A DNA stretch of 64,000 nucleotides from Megachile rotundata (Eukaryota; Arthropoda; Insecta; Hymenoptera; Megachilidae), in contig NC_134991.1 of the NCBI RefSeq assembly GCF_050947335.1, positions 3,534,001 through 3,598,000 on the forward strand. The letters are read 5' to 3'. Both the position numbers and the translations under genes were made by a program. This document shows positions 51,645 to 62,742 of this stretch, in pieces; position 1 is the stretch's first letter; each line of letters begins with the position of its first letter. The notes under the pieces are model-generated. The model did not search any database. It was not told the DNA's origin and was given only the letters and a program-made list of their open reading frames with translations.

Positions 51645-51777
51645 GTGGTCATTTCCACACAAGTAGGAGTAGAGGGGCCGCTACTCGCAGTCTCGGACAA
51701 CATGTTCGTTCACAACAACAGCAAACATGGTCGTAGAGCGAAACGATTAGATCCCAGTGATCCCGGCGAGTACAACA
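51645..51777 (+). CDS. kn: COE/EBF transcription factor (collier), internal exon: end of DNA-binding domain with basic segment
   Basis: This 133-bp exon enters in phase 0 and leaves one base of a split Ser codon. It starts VVISTQVGVEGPLLAVSDNM and continues FVHNNSKHGRRAKRLDPSD, which is family sequence at the C-terminal edge of the COE DNA-binding domain. The HGRRAKR stretch is the conserved basic loop associated with DNA contact and nuclear targeting in the family. The acceptor is CTTCTGTAACAG and the donor is GTAAGT. The last residues (PGEYN) begin the short variable linker to the IPT domain and are completed in the exon at 60512. The flanking introns are 6543 bp (5') and 8734 bp (3'). The gene assignment is secure by motif recognition; the symbol is by homology to Drosophila. 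Confidence 0.97.
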
Positions 51778-52019
51778 GTAAGTATCATTAACTATAATCA
51801 TAAAATAAATGACATTATAGTTTATTGCGCAAGAGTAATTGTGGTATATATCTCATTTTGAAAGAAAAAGTGGTAGTAAAGAAATATTATAATTAGTGTA
51901 TAATATATTAGTGCAGTAATGGTCAACAGTGTTCACAAAATGATGAGTATCCGCGGGCACTGATGTATAATCAATTTCTGAAGTCGAAAATGAAAGAATT
52001 TATCGGCATAGTAAGACAA

Positions 52020-52680
52020 TTTCTAAATCTGTTAACTTCCTAACTTTAAATTCATGAGTTTTTTCAGTTCCTTCTACATTTATAAATTGCCAAGTTTCTA
52101 GTTTTTCAAGATTCTAAACTCATAATTTCCCAATTTCCACGTTTCTAATTTTAAAAATTCCTAAACTTTTACTTTTCTGGATTTGCTAATTTCTGACTTT
52201 GCAAGTTCTTAAATTTCTAAATTTCTAAATTTCTCTACATGTCTACGTTTCTGCGTTGCTACAGATTTACATTTTCACGTTTTTATACTTTTGCATTTCT
52301 ACATTTCTACATTTTCACGCTTCTACACTCCTTCATTTCTACGTTTCTACATTCCTACGTTTCTACGTTTCTACGTTTTTACGTTTCTACGTTTCTACGT
52401 TTCTACGTTTCTACGTTTCTACATTTCTACGTTTCTACGTTTCCTCGCTTCTACACTTCTACATTTCTACGTTTATTCATTTCTACATTTCTACATTTCC
52501 ACTTTTTCAATTTTCTATATGTCTAAATTTCCAAATTTTGTAATTTTTTAAAGTTATAAATTACTAAATTACTAAATTGCTAAATTTTTAAATGCCTTAG
52601 TTTCCAAATTTAAATATTGGATATTTCTAAATTTGCGAGTTTCTGAATTCTCTAAATTAAAAAAATGCAATATTAACAAA
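52020..52680. repeat. Quasi-periodic CTAAATTT array enclosing a minisatellite
   Basis: Words such as TTTCTAAATTTCTAAATTTC recur at 8-10 base spacing on both sides of the 8-bp array, as if the minisatellite grew from one variant of this sequence. Confidence 0.65.
52229..52505. repeat. 8-bp minisatellite CTACGTTT
   Basis: About 34 copies of TTTCTACG and close variants, nearly perfect between about 52354 and 52440. Because 8 is not a multiple of 3 and no unit frame has a stop, three overlapping + frames of 86-95 codons appear (FLRFYVST repeated). These are artefacts. Units carry ACGT, so the array is CpG-dense in an AT-rich intron. Confidence 0.9.
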
Positions 52681-52739
52681 TTAAAAATTTTGTAATTTCT
52701 GCATTTAACCGGTAAAATGTTTATGATATAAACGTATGT

Positions 52740-52920
52740 GTAACGCCTTACTCACTACTTGTCCCATAAATACCGGGTCCCATGAACGCCTCAATAAGCA
52801 CGCGGTTTGCCCTTTACTGTACTAATACATAATATATGCGGTGTCTTCTTTGGGAAAGCTCCGTATATTGTTTCTTGAAAAATGCCTCGATCATTTCCCT
52901 AGAGAAATAGAGTAGCGTAT
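52740..52920. promoter_or_regulatory. Small GC-richer patch
   Basis: It contains CCCATAAATACCGGGTCCCA and TTTCCCTAGAGAAA, which matches the COE palindrome except for one base. Weak evidence. Confidence 0.25.
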
Positions 52921-53529
52921 TCTAAAACAAACAATTTTTACCAATAATATCAGTACATTACAATAAAAATAACACAATAAGTATAAGCAATAACATTATT
53001 TATTATGAAGTTGTTGAGAAGTGTAAAAGTAACTAATGTCTGTCGCCTTAAATTCAATGTAACTGAACAATTAATAAGAAATTTTAATAATGTTATCAGT
53101 TATACTAATAATATAATTAATTTTATATCAACTTGCTAAAAGTCAATGATAGTAACCTAAAAGCATAAATTTGGAAATATACCGATTAAATTTTTAATAA
53201 TTAGTGATTTGAGTTAGCTTTTAAGGTAAGGAAATTTTTATCGTGACAACCAACATGTTAACATGGTTAAAAGAATTTATCAAATGACAATGAAGATCTG
53301 AGAATCTATTTTTGAATTATTCTGTCTTTTAATGACAATACTAGAAATGAATTTATTATACGAATGTAATAAGCAAATTTCGCGTCACTCTCATATTTTT
53401 AATTTCATATAACATATTTCTCATTCCAAGTCATGTCTGAAAACCAGAACCAGTGTTTAAAAATACATTTTAACGCATTTTACATATTTTTGCATTTTTT
53501 ATACTTATATTCGACACTTACAATTAGAA

Positions 53530-54020
53530 ACTTGGGGTTTGTTAATTTAAGGAAGTATTTATTTGGAAACCTTGAAATTTGAAGATTTAGGAACTGGGAA
53601 TTTGAGAATTGAAAAACTTATTGATCTAGAAATTTAGGAGTCTAGAAACTTGAAGATATACGTATTTGAGGATCTTGAGATTTCGGAACTTTAGAATTTA
53701 GATATTTAGTGATTTGTTGATCTAAAAATTTCAACACCTAGGAATTTAGGAATCTAAGGAAAGTTTTGAAATTGCAATATTTAGACACCTAGAAATTTGA
53801 AAAATTGAGAGTTTCAAAATTTGCACAATTTGAAATTTAGAAACTACAAAACTTAGGAATATAGGAATATAGGAATTCTAATAAAACTTAGTATTTTTAA
53901 AAAACCACATGTTTGTAAATGCGAAAAGTGCATATACTATATTTGATAATAAGATAGGAAAATTTGAAAATACAAAAATTCGGGAACTTGAGAGTTAAAA
54001 AATTTGAGGATATAAAAATC
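53530..54020. repeat. Quasi-periodic AAATTT array (purine orientation)
   Basis: GAAATTTGAAGATTTAGGAA and AATTTAGGAATCTAAGG words recur every 8-11 bases over about 490 bp, among the longest of these arrays. Confidence 0.65.
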
Positions 54021-54059
54021 GCCATGTTTATGTATGAAAATTCATCTACAGGGAACTTA

Positions 54060-54780
54060 CGTAGCACCCGTGTTTACCTCAACTCACGCTGACTCAGAAA
54101 TTCAGATATATTTCAGCGTATGCTATAATACCATGAATAGATGCTGTAATATATGAAATTCTCGAACCAGTTACGTTCGATCTAGCACATTCCACTGTAC
54201 TTTAACTCAGCAAAATACGACATAGAAGTAGTATTAAAGTCTTACTATTTTTCAAATATATGATCGATTCAATATTCGTATGTATCAAATAGATAATGTA
54301 ATTTAATTTTAGATAATTTAATTTTAGTGTTGCTCAAATTAACCAATTAAGACAACTACAGAAATTTAATATACTAACAATTTTTTCATAATGTGAATGA
54401 AACACTACAAACTCCTAAACACAGAGATTTTTTTAATTATTTTAAAATTAATAACTTTAGACGCAAAAATGAATCCCGTTGAGAAATAATGTTTGATTCG
54501 GTAGAAAACTGGTCAGGACACCATGGAGCCAATGAGCTTCTTGACTGTTTAGTCTAATAGAACCGAATAATTGAAAGTCGTATAAATTTCGTTCTATCAA
54601 TATTTTGTGAGGGCATTTTAATCCAAATAAATTTTTGTACGTTGCAAATTGGGCTCCCAATTTCCACCAAGCCCTCTTCAAATAAAATAGATATTTTCGT
54701 TATAATGGTGTCTTATTATTTTTAAGCCGTTTGCAATAGAGACAGTCAATAATAACTCTCATAAAACACACAATTAATCA
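54060..54780. other. Intronic DNA with a short GC-richer start, nothing recognised
   Basis: The 54060-54210 section is slightly richer in G+C (CACGCTGACTCAG); the rest is AT-rich. Confidence 0.5.
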
Positions 54781-54789
54781 TATGCACGT

Positions 54790-55770
54790 AAATCGATTTA
54801 TTGTCGCCATTTAGAATTGGAAGTTTCTGGTAGCCCGTGCACTGTTTCCCCTCATTGCGGAATCCTCGAATGAAAGAGCAGGATAGGGGAAATGTAGGAT
54901 GGGTTTGGTTGGTTGGTTTCTTCGAGATCGGTATAACGACTCGAGAGGCGTAGCAAAGGATGGAATCGTAAGGGAAGAAAGAGAGGGTGTGCTCGGAGGA
55001 TAGGATATAAGGAGTCATAGGGCAATTCAGCAAAGTTTGGCGTCGGCCGCGCATACAAACGGCTGATATCGTGCGGCCACCCCTCGACAACGCGTTTCTC
55101 CTCTTCTCCTAGGCTTCTTCGAGCCTTTCTTCCTTTCCTGTGCCGCGACGAGATGTAAATCAATGGGATGCGGGGAAAACGAGGGATCCACCACGTTCTC
55201 TGTGTTCCTCTATCTCCTTGCTCTCGTTCCTCACAGGCTTTCTTTCCACCCTACCGTATTTTTTCGCCTTTCCTCTCTTTGTCTGGTTGGCTACCATCAA
55301 GCGGAAAGACGCAAGCAGAACGAAGGTAAAATGAAAGAGGGAAAGAGAAAAGCGAGTTGGAATTGCCAGTCCTTCTCTCTCTCTTTTTTTCCAACAACCT
55401 TACTCTGTTCTCGCAGTGGTTGCTGTGGGGTGTTGGTTTGTGAATGCTAAGTTTAAGCTATCTCGAACCATCCTCTCGGCTTTCGCAACTGCTGTGACGC
55501 CATGACGGTACCACTCTTTCCAAATCCCCTTGCGAGTAACTCCCAAAACGCTGAAACGAGCATACCAATGAGAGTAAAAGGGGAGAAACAAAGTGGAAGA
55601 ACAGAGTCGGAGGGAAGGAACGGTCAAAGAGAACGTGTTGTAACTTTTGCTGGCATTGCGGATGAATTTTGCTTCTTCGTTTTTCAGAAATCAAAGTTCG
55701 AAACTCGATGGGAGCTTAGTAAATCAAAACGAAACGGGATATTTGCTCGTTCTATTGAATAGTGCACTTT
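54790..55770. promoter_or_regulatory. Large GC-richer island with pyrimidine and purine tracts
   Basis: Nearly 1 kb. Purine-rich at 54870-55010 and 55570-55625, pyrimidine-rich at 55200-55290 and 55370-55390. Overlapping frames on both strands (up to 114 codons) have no domain, and their overlap argues against coding. Confidence 0.3.
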
Positions 55771-56628
55771 CCAAAAATTTCTGGTAATTTATTAGGGTAA
55801 ATTCACTGATCATTAACCGCATATTGAATGATCAATACACAAGGAAATGATAATTATGAATTTAAAAAATTTTAATTGTTTATAGAGGGAGTATAATATA
55901 TTAGAAATATTTGTATTAATGACCTTTTAATTTAATAAAATGTACTTTTCTTGTTAGAATGTGGTTTAATAAATACTTAGAAAAAAAATAAAAATAATTC
56001 TTATGAAAAATATTTCTGAAATGTAACTAGTTGTCGATTATTTAAAAATTAGCAAATCTTTTGTAAAAATACAATAAAAATGCCGGCTATAAAATTATGT
56101 ATTTTTATAATAATAATAATTATTATTAGTTTTATTTGTAAACCATGTGACAATGAGACGAAATAATGATATCAAAACTAATGTTATAACATTTTTCTTT
56201 GTCATTCTTTGATATTGAAAATGGAAGAATTTTACTGAAAAATGACCGATAATAGTAGTAATAAATTATCATTAGAAATTTATTACAACCAGTGGATAAC
56301 TGCGAAAATTATTAATCGTATTTTTAAAATCATAGATTTATAAAAAAAAGTATAATTTACAAAAAACCTATACGAGGAATGAAATATTTAACCAAAAACA
56401 CATCAGGTATAAGTTCCAAAAAACATGAAAACATATGAAAAAAAGAAAGCTTGAAAAATAGAAAAAGTAGTATAAAGTAAAATGAAGGGAATAAATAGAC
56501 CAAGCACATCAAAGGAGTTTCGGGAATTAGAAAGAGAAATTGAGAAAAAGTGTAATGTGAGGAAAAGGAAGAAAAGCTATAGCGGAATTCAAGAAATGTT
56601 ATTTCTGTTATCTTTCTATTAATGAATC
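55770..56628. other. AT-rich then purine-rich intronic DNA
   Basis: A purine-rich stretch at 56430-56580 creates a 117-codon minus-strand frame rich in Phe/Ser/Leu, best explained by base composition. Confidence 0.55.
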
Positions 56629-56717
56629 TGCATTGTGATTCAGGTATTACTGTTGAGGCTTTCGGGTGTAAGCCGTGTCCTAAAGGAAGCGAGTTCCCAA
56701 CGTGATGCATTGTGATT
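56629..56717. mobile_element. 65-bp insertion flanked by 12-bp direct repeats
   Basis: TGCATTGTGATT occurs perfectly at 56629-56640 and 56706-56717. The 65 bp between (starting CAGGTATTACTGTTGAGG, then CTTTCGGGTGTAAGCCGTG) are clearly richer in G+C than the flanks. The pattern is that of a short inserted sequence with its target-site duplication. A 12-bp duplication suits a LINE-mobilised fragment, but there is no poly(A), so the source is unknown. Confidence 0.65.
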
Positions 56718-57480
56718 ATTAAATTTTTTTCTGTAGAAAAATCTCGAGAAAATTAACAACTAATGACATATTTTTAAGTATAAAAATATTTATATACAAT
56801 TCTTCCATTTTGAATTTAAAATATCTCATAAACAATTGATTTTATTTAAATTAATTGCAATAATTTGAAGTATTTGAATTAAGAAAAATTTTATCCTTTG
56901 TTTTTTGCAAATCGATAATGAAATTCAATACTTATTGATTAATCTGAGATGATTAACCTGTAATTTTCTGTTTATTGATGAAAAAACTGATGCAATTTGT
57001 AGGTTTATTTATACTTCTATACGTAATAAAATTACTATGGCATGTAAATATAGCAAATTTTCTATAAGTTCAATGTTACACTTCATTTTTCGAAAGAGAA
57101 ATTAAATAACTATGATTTTTACTCCTTTGCACATGAATGTACGTATCTCATCTATTTCACCTTATATCTTCAATCTTAATAAATAGAATTGATGAAAACT
57201 CGTATCAGAGATACTTATACATCTCATGCTCAAACTATTAAATTTTTAGGAGAAGTGGTTGAAAGTGGTCAGAAATATTTTTGTTTAAGTACATTAATTG
57301 GAAATATCGTTTCCTTTGCAACATTGTTGTCGTTTTTCATCATCTTAGTGTTCCTTTACGAAAAATATTTTGTAGAATCGATCTACATAAAAAAAAAGGA
57401 ATACGTAAAATAATGTAATTATTTTCATGTTACAAAATAATTCAGAGATCTATTAAACTGGGTCACCCTATACTTAGTTA
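56718..57480. other. AT-rich intronic DNA, nothing recognised
   Basis: A 74-codon frame at 57189-57413 has a hydrophobic stretch but no family resemblance. Confidence 0.55.
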
Positions 57481-58020
57481 ATAATATCGTTCGTGGTGAA
57501 AGTGAAAACAACTTTTTGCCCGGAGAACTTCTCGGCTCTTTATCGGGGTGAACGAAGTTATCGCACGATCCTACAGTGATCAGAGAGAATCGGGCCGAAT
57601 GTGTTAAAGTACAACGGCGCTTCGACTTCGGCGACGGTTTGCTGGGTAAAAGAGAGGAAGGAAGAAGCTCGAGGGGATAGAGGGTAACACCCCTTACCAC
57701 TCACCAGTGGCATGGGGGATTTTATTTATTCCGGGTTGGTACGCTTGTTCCGGCCTCCTCCACTGAATCCCTCTTTTCAACCCTCCTTCTCCTCCTCTTA
57801 CGCCTCTTTCCACATTGCCTCTTCCTACTTTTCCGCTTCATACCCATTCCTTCCGACCGACAATTCTCCAACGGGGTGGTTGCCAACGTGGCCGACTCTG
57901 TTTAACGACTTTCTTGTACATTGAACGCAATAAATACCTGTGTCCCATTCAAGAATCCCCATTTACACTCGAATTGCAATTCTTCGGCTTTGTGTCGTAC
58001 CGGCGTACTTAAATTTCTAA
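57480..58020. promoter_or_regulatory. GC-richer island with pyrimidine tract
   Basis: CpG-bearing unique sequence; pyrimidine-rich at 57765-57835. Open frames up to 91 codons occur on both strands, with no domain. Confidence 0.28.
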
Positions 58021-58679
58021 GGACAAGCTACATGAATGAATAAAGTATTAGACTATTTCAAAAATATTTGCGTATTTCATTAAAACTATTTATTCCTGTC
58101 TGTGGCATTTGGTTTCTTAATTGTAACTATGGCGAGTGAACAATTTTAATCTTGGGTAATGAACATTTGCACTATACGTCAAATATTGTATGCTTTACAA
58201 GCACATGATAACAAAGGCTTAAATTATATTCAAGCTCTTGGAAATATTAGTACAGTGGACGGTTTGGATTATTAGAAAAAATAAAAATTTTTCAATATAT
58301 AGTGCTACAAATTTTGTTATAATACGGAATTTTTATGTCAAAGATTAAGCACACGCAATGCAGTTATCAGGCATTAAAAAATATTAAAATTTTTTTTAAT
58401 AATTAATTTTAAACCATTTTTCATTAATTTATGAAAAATTCCTTCCGTTACTAAATTCGATGCGTATTAAAAAAAAATTAATACGTAAAAAATACCAACT
58501 GGGAAAAGCTTTTTATTGCATTAAATTATACGACATATTTAAAAATTTGGGAAAAAATTTTGAAGCTTGTAATACAAAAAAATTTAGTATTGATATGAAT
58601 ATTACAAAAGGACTTTATTTATCATTAACTCCATGAAGGTGATATTTTGAAATATTTTTAACCCTATTACATGTAAACA

Positions 58680-58860
58680 GTACGTACTAAAATTAAAAAT
58701 CTTGTATGTGGTTGTTGAATACTTTGATAGACATTAAAACAGTTAAAAACCTGTAGACATTAAAAACACCATAAATCCATTAGTTAAAATAGGATTATTA
58801 CTTTTAATATTTTTAATAATTATGCAAGGTTTAAATGAAGTTACTGTTCCAAAGGAAATT
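58680..58860. repeat. Dispersed repeat, copy 1 (partner at 61985-62160)
   Basis: Ordered matches with the second copy: CTTGTATGTGGT, TTGAATACTTTGATAGACAT, AGACATTAAAAACACCATAA, AGTTAAAATAGGATTATTAC, TTTTAATAATTATGCAAGGT and CTGTTCCAAAGG. Identity is about 70-75% by eye. Confidence 0.7.
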
Positions 58861-58979
58861 TGTTGTTCTGGTACATTGTTAAAAAAAAAATATTTTATTT
58901 TCCTATTGGAAGTATCATTTCAGTCCTACAGAATCTGTCACTTAAATTAGCACTTTAAATATATTTTATCCAAATTTCA

Positions 58980-59690
58980 TTCAGCTCCGTACACGTTGTG
59001 TAAATGTGGGCTATGTTACGAATTAGGTTAGGTTACGATTGACCCGTAACGGGTCTGTCGTTTCGTAGGGGTTAATATTGTTTCCCCAACGAGGGAAAAC
59101 ATTGTTCGAATACAATATCCAGCATCGAGATCTCTTAAGGCATTAAGATTTACTAGCTGAAGCAGGCGTAAGCACCCAAGGTGGAAACTGTTTGAGCATC
59201 ACTGGGAGCAATATACCATGATGTCAGCCACTCTGCCGTGGCTCCGTTCTGCCAGAGGCGGTACCGGGGGTGGCTTGGCTTCGCTGGGGTACAAAATGAT
59301 ATCATTGGGTTATAAATTCCAAGCAGAGACACCGGCAGCCCGATCGTTCCCCTTCCTTCTTGTTACAACCCTTCTCCAACTACTTCGACCCCTCAGTCTC
59401 TTCCTTCTATCCTCTTTTCTGCTCATTTCTCTCTTCCTCTTTCGTAGATTCTCTGTTGTTCTCCTTTTCCTGCCTTCACGACATCCTCGTAGCGTGAGTT
59501 TGCCACGGAAAATATATGTACCACGAGGCCTCGACCGAATAAACAGAATTTTCAGATAATTTTCCGTGTCCCAACCACCCTTCAACTAACTGTCTCGGTT
59601 TGCCTCGTACAATCCGGAAAATTCGTGTAATTTCTTGACTTACTTTCTCTTTTACGGGGTTTTTATCCCCTATATGATCCATTCGTTATT
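58980..59690. promoter_or_regulatory. GC-richer island with a cluster of palindromes
   Basis: GACCCGT-A-ACGGGTC at 59041-59055 is a perfect inverted repeat. Just after it come GTTTCCC...GGGAAAAC (about 59080-59100) and ATTGTTCGAATACAAT (about 59101-59116). AATTAGGTTAGGTT precedes them. A pyrimidine tract lies at 59370-59450. Confidence 0.35.
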
Positions 59691-60511
59691 GTTTTCGTGA
59701 TTTTAAGTACAATGGAACATTGATTATCTGAACTAATCGTAGTACCTATTATTTGGGTAATTGATTAATTCTGCTTTGATGTGAAAATATGTTGTATATT
59801 TTTAATTATGTTATAAGTGTTAGTAATAAATGTAAACAAAAAATTGTACACACAAAATATTCCCAACTACTAATAACGTTTCACATTTTTTACAATCAAA
59901 TGTAATACTTTTGACTGCAATTTTAAATTGGAAAAATGCCTGGTTACATAGTAAATGGAAATTGCGCATAAAAAAGCAGTATCAGTATACAAAGGAACAT
60001 GTAATTTTAATTTAAAAATACGTACAACATTCACTAATTGTAAGTTTTGTCCGACTTCTATCAAATTTTTAAGTTATCCAAATCTTTCTTCCATTGTAAA
60101 GTAAAAATAGATTAGAACTATTAAAACGACTATTTGTTTATTAAAAATTTTTCTAAGTGTTCGTTAAACAGCCCACAGGAAAGATGAAACAGAATTTTTA
60201 GCATGTTAAACGAAATGAAAATTTCTTCCTTTTTACGGAACTGAAGTATTTCCGCAAAACTGTATACTAAGCGTGTCTTAATATTTGTTGATGTACTTGC
60301 TCGAACATCTAATCCATTATTTCAGCGAATTATTAATTATTATACAACCAATTTATTTGTACCCATAAAAAATATTATCCAGAAAATCTAATTCGATAAA
60401 ATGGTCCTGAAATTAATAATTTGAGAAATCCATCTATCAAATTAATGTTTTAAATCTAGAGATAATAGGATTATTCATTGAGAAATTAATATTTATGTTT
60501 CTGGAAATTAG

Positions 60512-60666
60512 GTCTATATACACCTGTACCTCTCCAAACACCGTGCATAAAAGCGATATCACCAAACGAAGGATGGACTTCTGGTGGTTCCACGGTGATA
60601 ATTATCGGCGAAAACTTCTTCGACGGACTTCAAGTAGTTTTTGGATCGATGTTGGTATGGAGCGAG
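60512..60666 (+). CDS. kn: COE/EBF transcription factor (collier), internal exon: linker and first half of IPT/TIG domain
   Basis: This 155-bp exon supplies two bases that complete a Ser codon, then 51 codons ending exactly at Glu. The first 11 or so residues (LYTPVPLQ) form a variable linker. They are followed by TPCIKAISPNEGWTSGGSTV and IIIGENFFDGLQVVFGSM, then LVWSE, the first strands of the immunoglobulin-like IPT/TIG domain used for dimer contacts. The acceptor is AAATTAG, with a weaker pyrimidine tract than the other exons, and the donor is GTACGT. The start is fixed by phase: only the AG at 60510-60511 keeps the frame with the previous exon without a stop. The linker makes this the least conserved boundary of the five, and a cDNA could move it slightly. 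Confidence 0.95.
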
Positions 60667-61507
60667 GTACGTAATATTATTTGTTTAGGGAAATATTTGC
60701 GATCAAACCAAGCAAGAATATAGTTTCCAAGCAAGAATATAGTTAAAATTAAAATAACAATTGAACTTCACTAGTACTGGCACGGATCTAGATTAAGATT
60801 TAAAACAGGTTAATGATCCTTTTCGTAAGGTACGAAAATAATGGCAACTCCAACTGATCAAATACTTTGGATTGTAAGGAAAAACGCTTTTGTCCTAGGG
60901 CTAATAAGCTTTCATTAGTAAGATTATCTCACATGCTCTAATCTTAAATTTTTCAAAGCTAAAATAGAATAAAACAAATTAAAATTAATTCAATTATACC
61001 TATACATGTTCAACCTTTTATCAAATAAAAGTGGGATAAGAGTGTAACAGAATGATACGCCTAATTTTACCTGACTGATCCTAAGCTTAGATATTGAAAA
61101 GTTGAAGTAGCATGGTGTCTACTTAAAATAACTCCTAACCTAGATTCGATTGTATTATTGGCAAATTGAAGTGGAATAAAGTGTAACAAAATTGAATCTA
61201 ATTTGTACCTAACCCAATTCCTTCTAGTAAATTTAAGCCCGAACAATGAAATGTTAACGTAAAAAATAAATAATAGAATAAAATCGGACTTAACTCAGTC
61301 TGCAGTAAACTGAACGAAATCCTTAAAATTCAAAGAACTGAATCAATTAAAAAAATAAGAATTAGCATCATCTCTATATGATGTCGCAAAACTTGCTTAT
61401 CTTCTTCAAATAGCTGAAGTATATTAATTTAAAAAGGATTTGATTGTAATAATTTTCATAGAATGAATACAACATTTTGTTATAATATAAAATTACTTTT
61501 TGTTCAG
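60667..61507 (+). other. Intron, 841 bp
   Basis: GTACGT...TTCAG intron. Near its 5' end is a perfect 19-bp tandem duplication (CCAAGCAAGAATATAGTTT, about 60708-60744). Otherwise AT-rich. Confidence 0.92.
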
Positions 61508-61634
61508 TTAATCACACCGAACGCAATCAGGGTGCAAACGCCACCACGACAGATACCTGGTGTCGTTGATGTTACACTATCCTATAAAACTAAACAGTTT
61601 TGTAAAGGAGCACCTGGGAGGTTCGTTTATGTTT
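61508..61634 (+). CDS. kn: COE/EBF transcription factor (collier), internal exon: second half of IPT/TIG domain
   Basis: This 127-bp exon enters in phase 0 and ends one base into a Ser codon. It reads LITPNAIRVQTPPRQIPGVV then DVTLSYKTKQFCKGAPGRFV, the second half of the COE IPT/TIG domain. It differs from the vertebrate pattern I remember only by conservative changes (PNAIR for PHAIR, PRQIPG for PRHIPG). The acceptor is TTTTTGTTCAG and the donor is GTAAGT. The introns on either side are short (841 and 805 bp), so IPT and HLH exons form a compact cluster after the long upstream introns. Confidence 0.97.
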
Positions 61635-62439
61635 GTAAGTATAATTGCTGCACATTACTTTTATGTTAATAGAAATTCTTCAACTACAATTTGTTTACAA
61701 TTTAATACACACGAAATCAATTTTCCAATAACAGAAATTATTATTTTAATTAACTGCCGTAATAAACTTGATGAGCGCACAATTTTTTTGATAATAGTTC
61801 TTTTTTGGAAACACCACTTTCATTCAAAATATGCAACATTAAAATTCATGCTAAGTTGCAAAATTTCTTAAAACAAATCTTTTTTATATCGTCAATCTTG
61901 AATTTTAAAACTATATAGAATCATAGCATCTTCAGCTTAAAAAATCAATTGATAGTGTTATTTTAGATGAAAAGAGTAATGAAAAATTAAAATATTCAAG
62001 TCTTGCATGTGGTCATTAAATACTTCGAAAGACATAATATAACTGGAAATCGATAGATATTAAAAATGCAATAACTCCAATAGTTAAAATAGAACTATCA
62101 CTCTTAATGTTTTCAATAATTATGTAATGTTCAAATAAAATGGCTGTTCCAAAGATGATTCATGATAAAATTAATTTAATAAAATACAAGGTTGTACAAA
62201 AGTGGTACATAAATTTCATTTAAATCTTATTTAAGTTCACCAATAACAAATAAAATAAAATTTTCATACTTTAAAAAAATTTCGGCCCTGAAATGATTAA
62301 GTAAGGTTCTTAAGATTTAGTAATGTTTCAAACATGTTTTGTAACAATTTATAATAATCTAAATCTATTTCATATACAAATATTTAAAAAATTGTTGGAT
62401 ACGTACTGAAACAAACTATTGTTTTTTTTTAAATTTCAG
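61635..62439 (+). other. Intron, 805 bp
   Basis: GTAAGT...TTTCAG intron. It hosts the second copy of the 58680 repeat and is otherwise AT-rich. Confidence 0.93.
61985..62160. repeat. Dispersed repeat, copy 2 (partner at 58680-58860)
   Basis: CTTGCATGTGGTCATTAAAT, ACTTCGAAAGACATAATA, AGATATTAAAAATGCAATAA, CTCCAATAGTTAAAATAGAA, TTCAATAATTATGTAATG and CTGTTCCAAAG follow the order of copy 1, 3.3 kb away in the same orientation. Confidence 0.7.
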
Positions 62440-62742
62440 CCTTAAATGAGCCGACAATCGACTACGGTTTCCAAAGGTTACAGAAACTTATTCCTCGACA
62501 TCCGGGCGATCCTGAGAAATTGCCAAAAGAAATTATACTGAAAAGAGCGGCAGATCTCGCGGAAGCTTTGTACAGTATGCCCAGAAGCGGAAACGCAGGA
62601 ATCACAGGTGCGCCCAGGAGTCCAGGATCGGGTCACCCACCTGCACCTCCAACTTCCAGTTCGGCGACAGCATTCAATTCGTATACAGGACAGCTCGCAG
62701 TGACGGTACAGGAAAATGGTACTGCCGCAAAATGGACAGATG
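62440..62742 (+). CDS. kn: COE/EBF transcription factor (collier), internal exon: HLH dimerisation region and start of the C-terminal tail
   Basis: This 303-bp exon has a two-base entry completing Ser, then 100 codons, and leaves one base over. LNEPTIDYGFQRLQKLIPRH forms helix 1. A PGDPEKLP loop follows, then KEIILKRAADLAEALYSMP as helix 2. Only one helix 2 is present; vertebrate EBFs carry a duplicated second helix. From about residue 50 of the exon the sequence becomes Gly/Ser/Pro/Ala-rich (RSGNAGITGAPRSPGSGHPP and onward), the beginning of the low-complexity transactivation tail. The acceptor is a T9 tract then AAATTTCAG, and the donor is GTAAGT. The rest of the tail and the stop codon lie beyond 64000. 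Confidence 0.96.

Larger units (their letters stand above)
51778..60511 (+). other. Intron, 8734 bp
   Basis: GTAAGT...TTAG intron, the longest fully contained one. It holds two AAATTT arrays, an 8-bp minisatellite, a 65-bp insertion with target duplication, two large GC-richer islands and one dispersed-repeat copy, each listed separately. The rest is AT-rich. Confidence 0.9.

Noticed and set aside
52239..52551. Three overlapping 86-95 codon repeat proteins
   Set aside because: Artefacts of the 8-bp minisatellite, which is stop-free in three frames.
54746..55163. Minus-strand frames of 114 and 103 codons
   Set aside because: They overlap each other and + strand frames in a low-stop island, with no domain.
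56357..56710. 117-codon minus-strand frame rich in Phe, Leu and Ser
   Set aside because: It arises from a purine-rich + strand stretch and runs through the 65-bp insertion and its duplication, so it is not a preserved gene.
59041..59116. tRNA gene suggested by GTTCGAATAC
   Set aside because: No A box and no acceptor or anticodon stem can be built around it.
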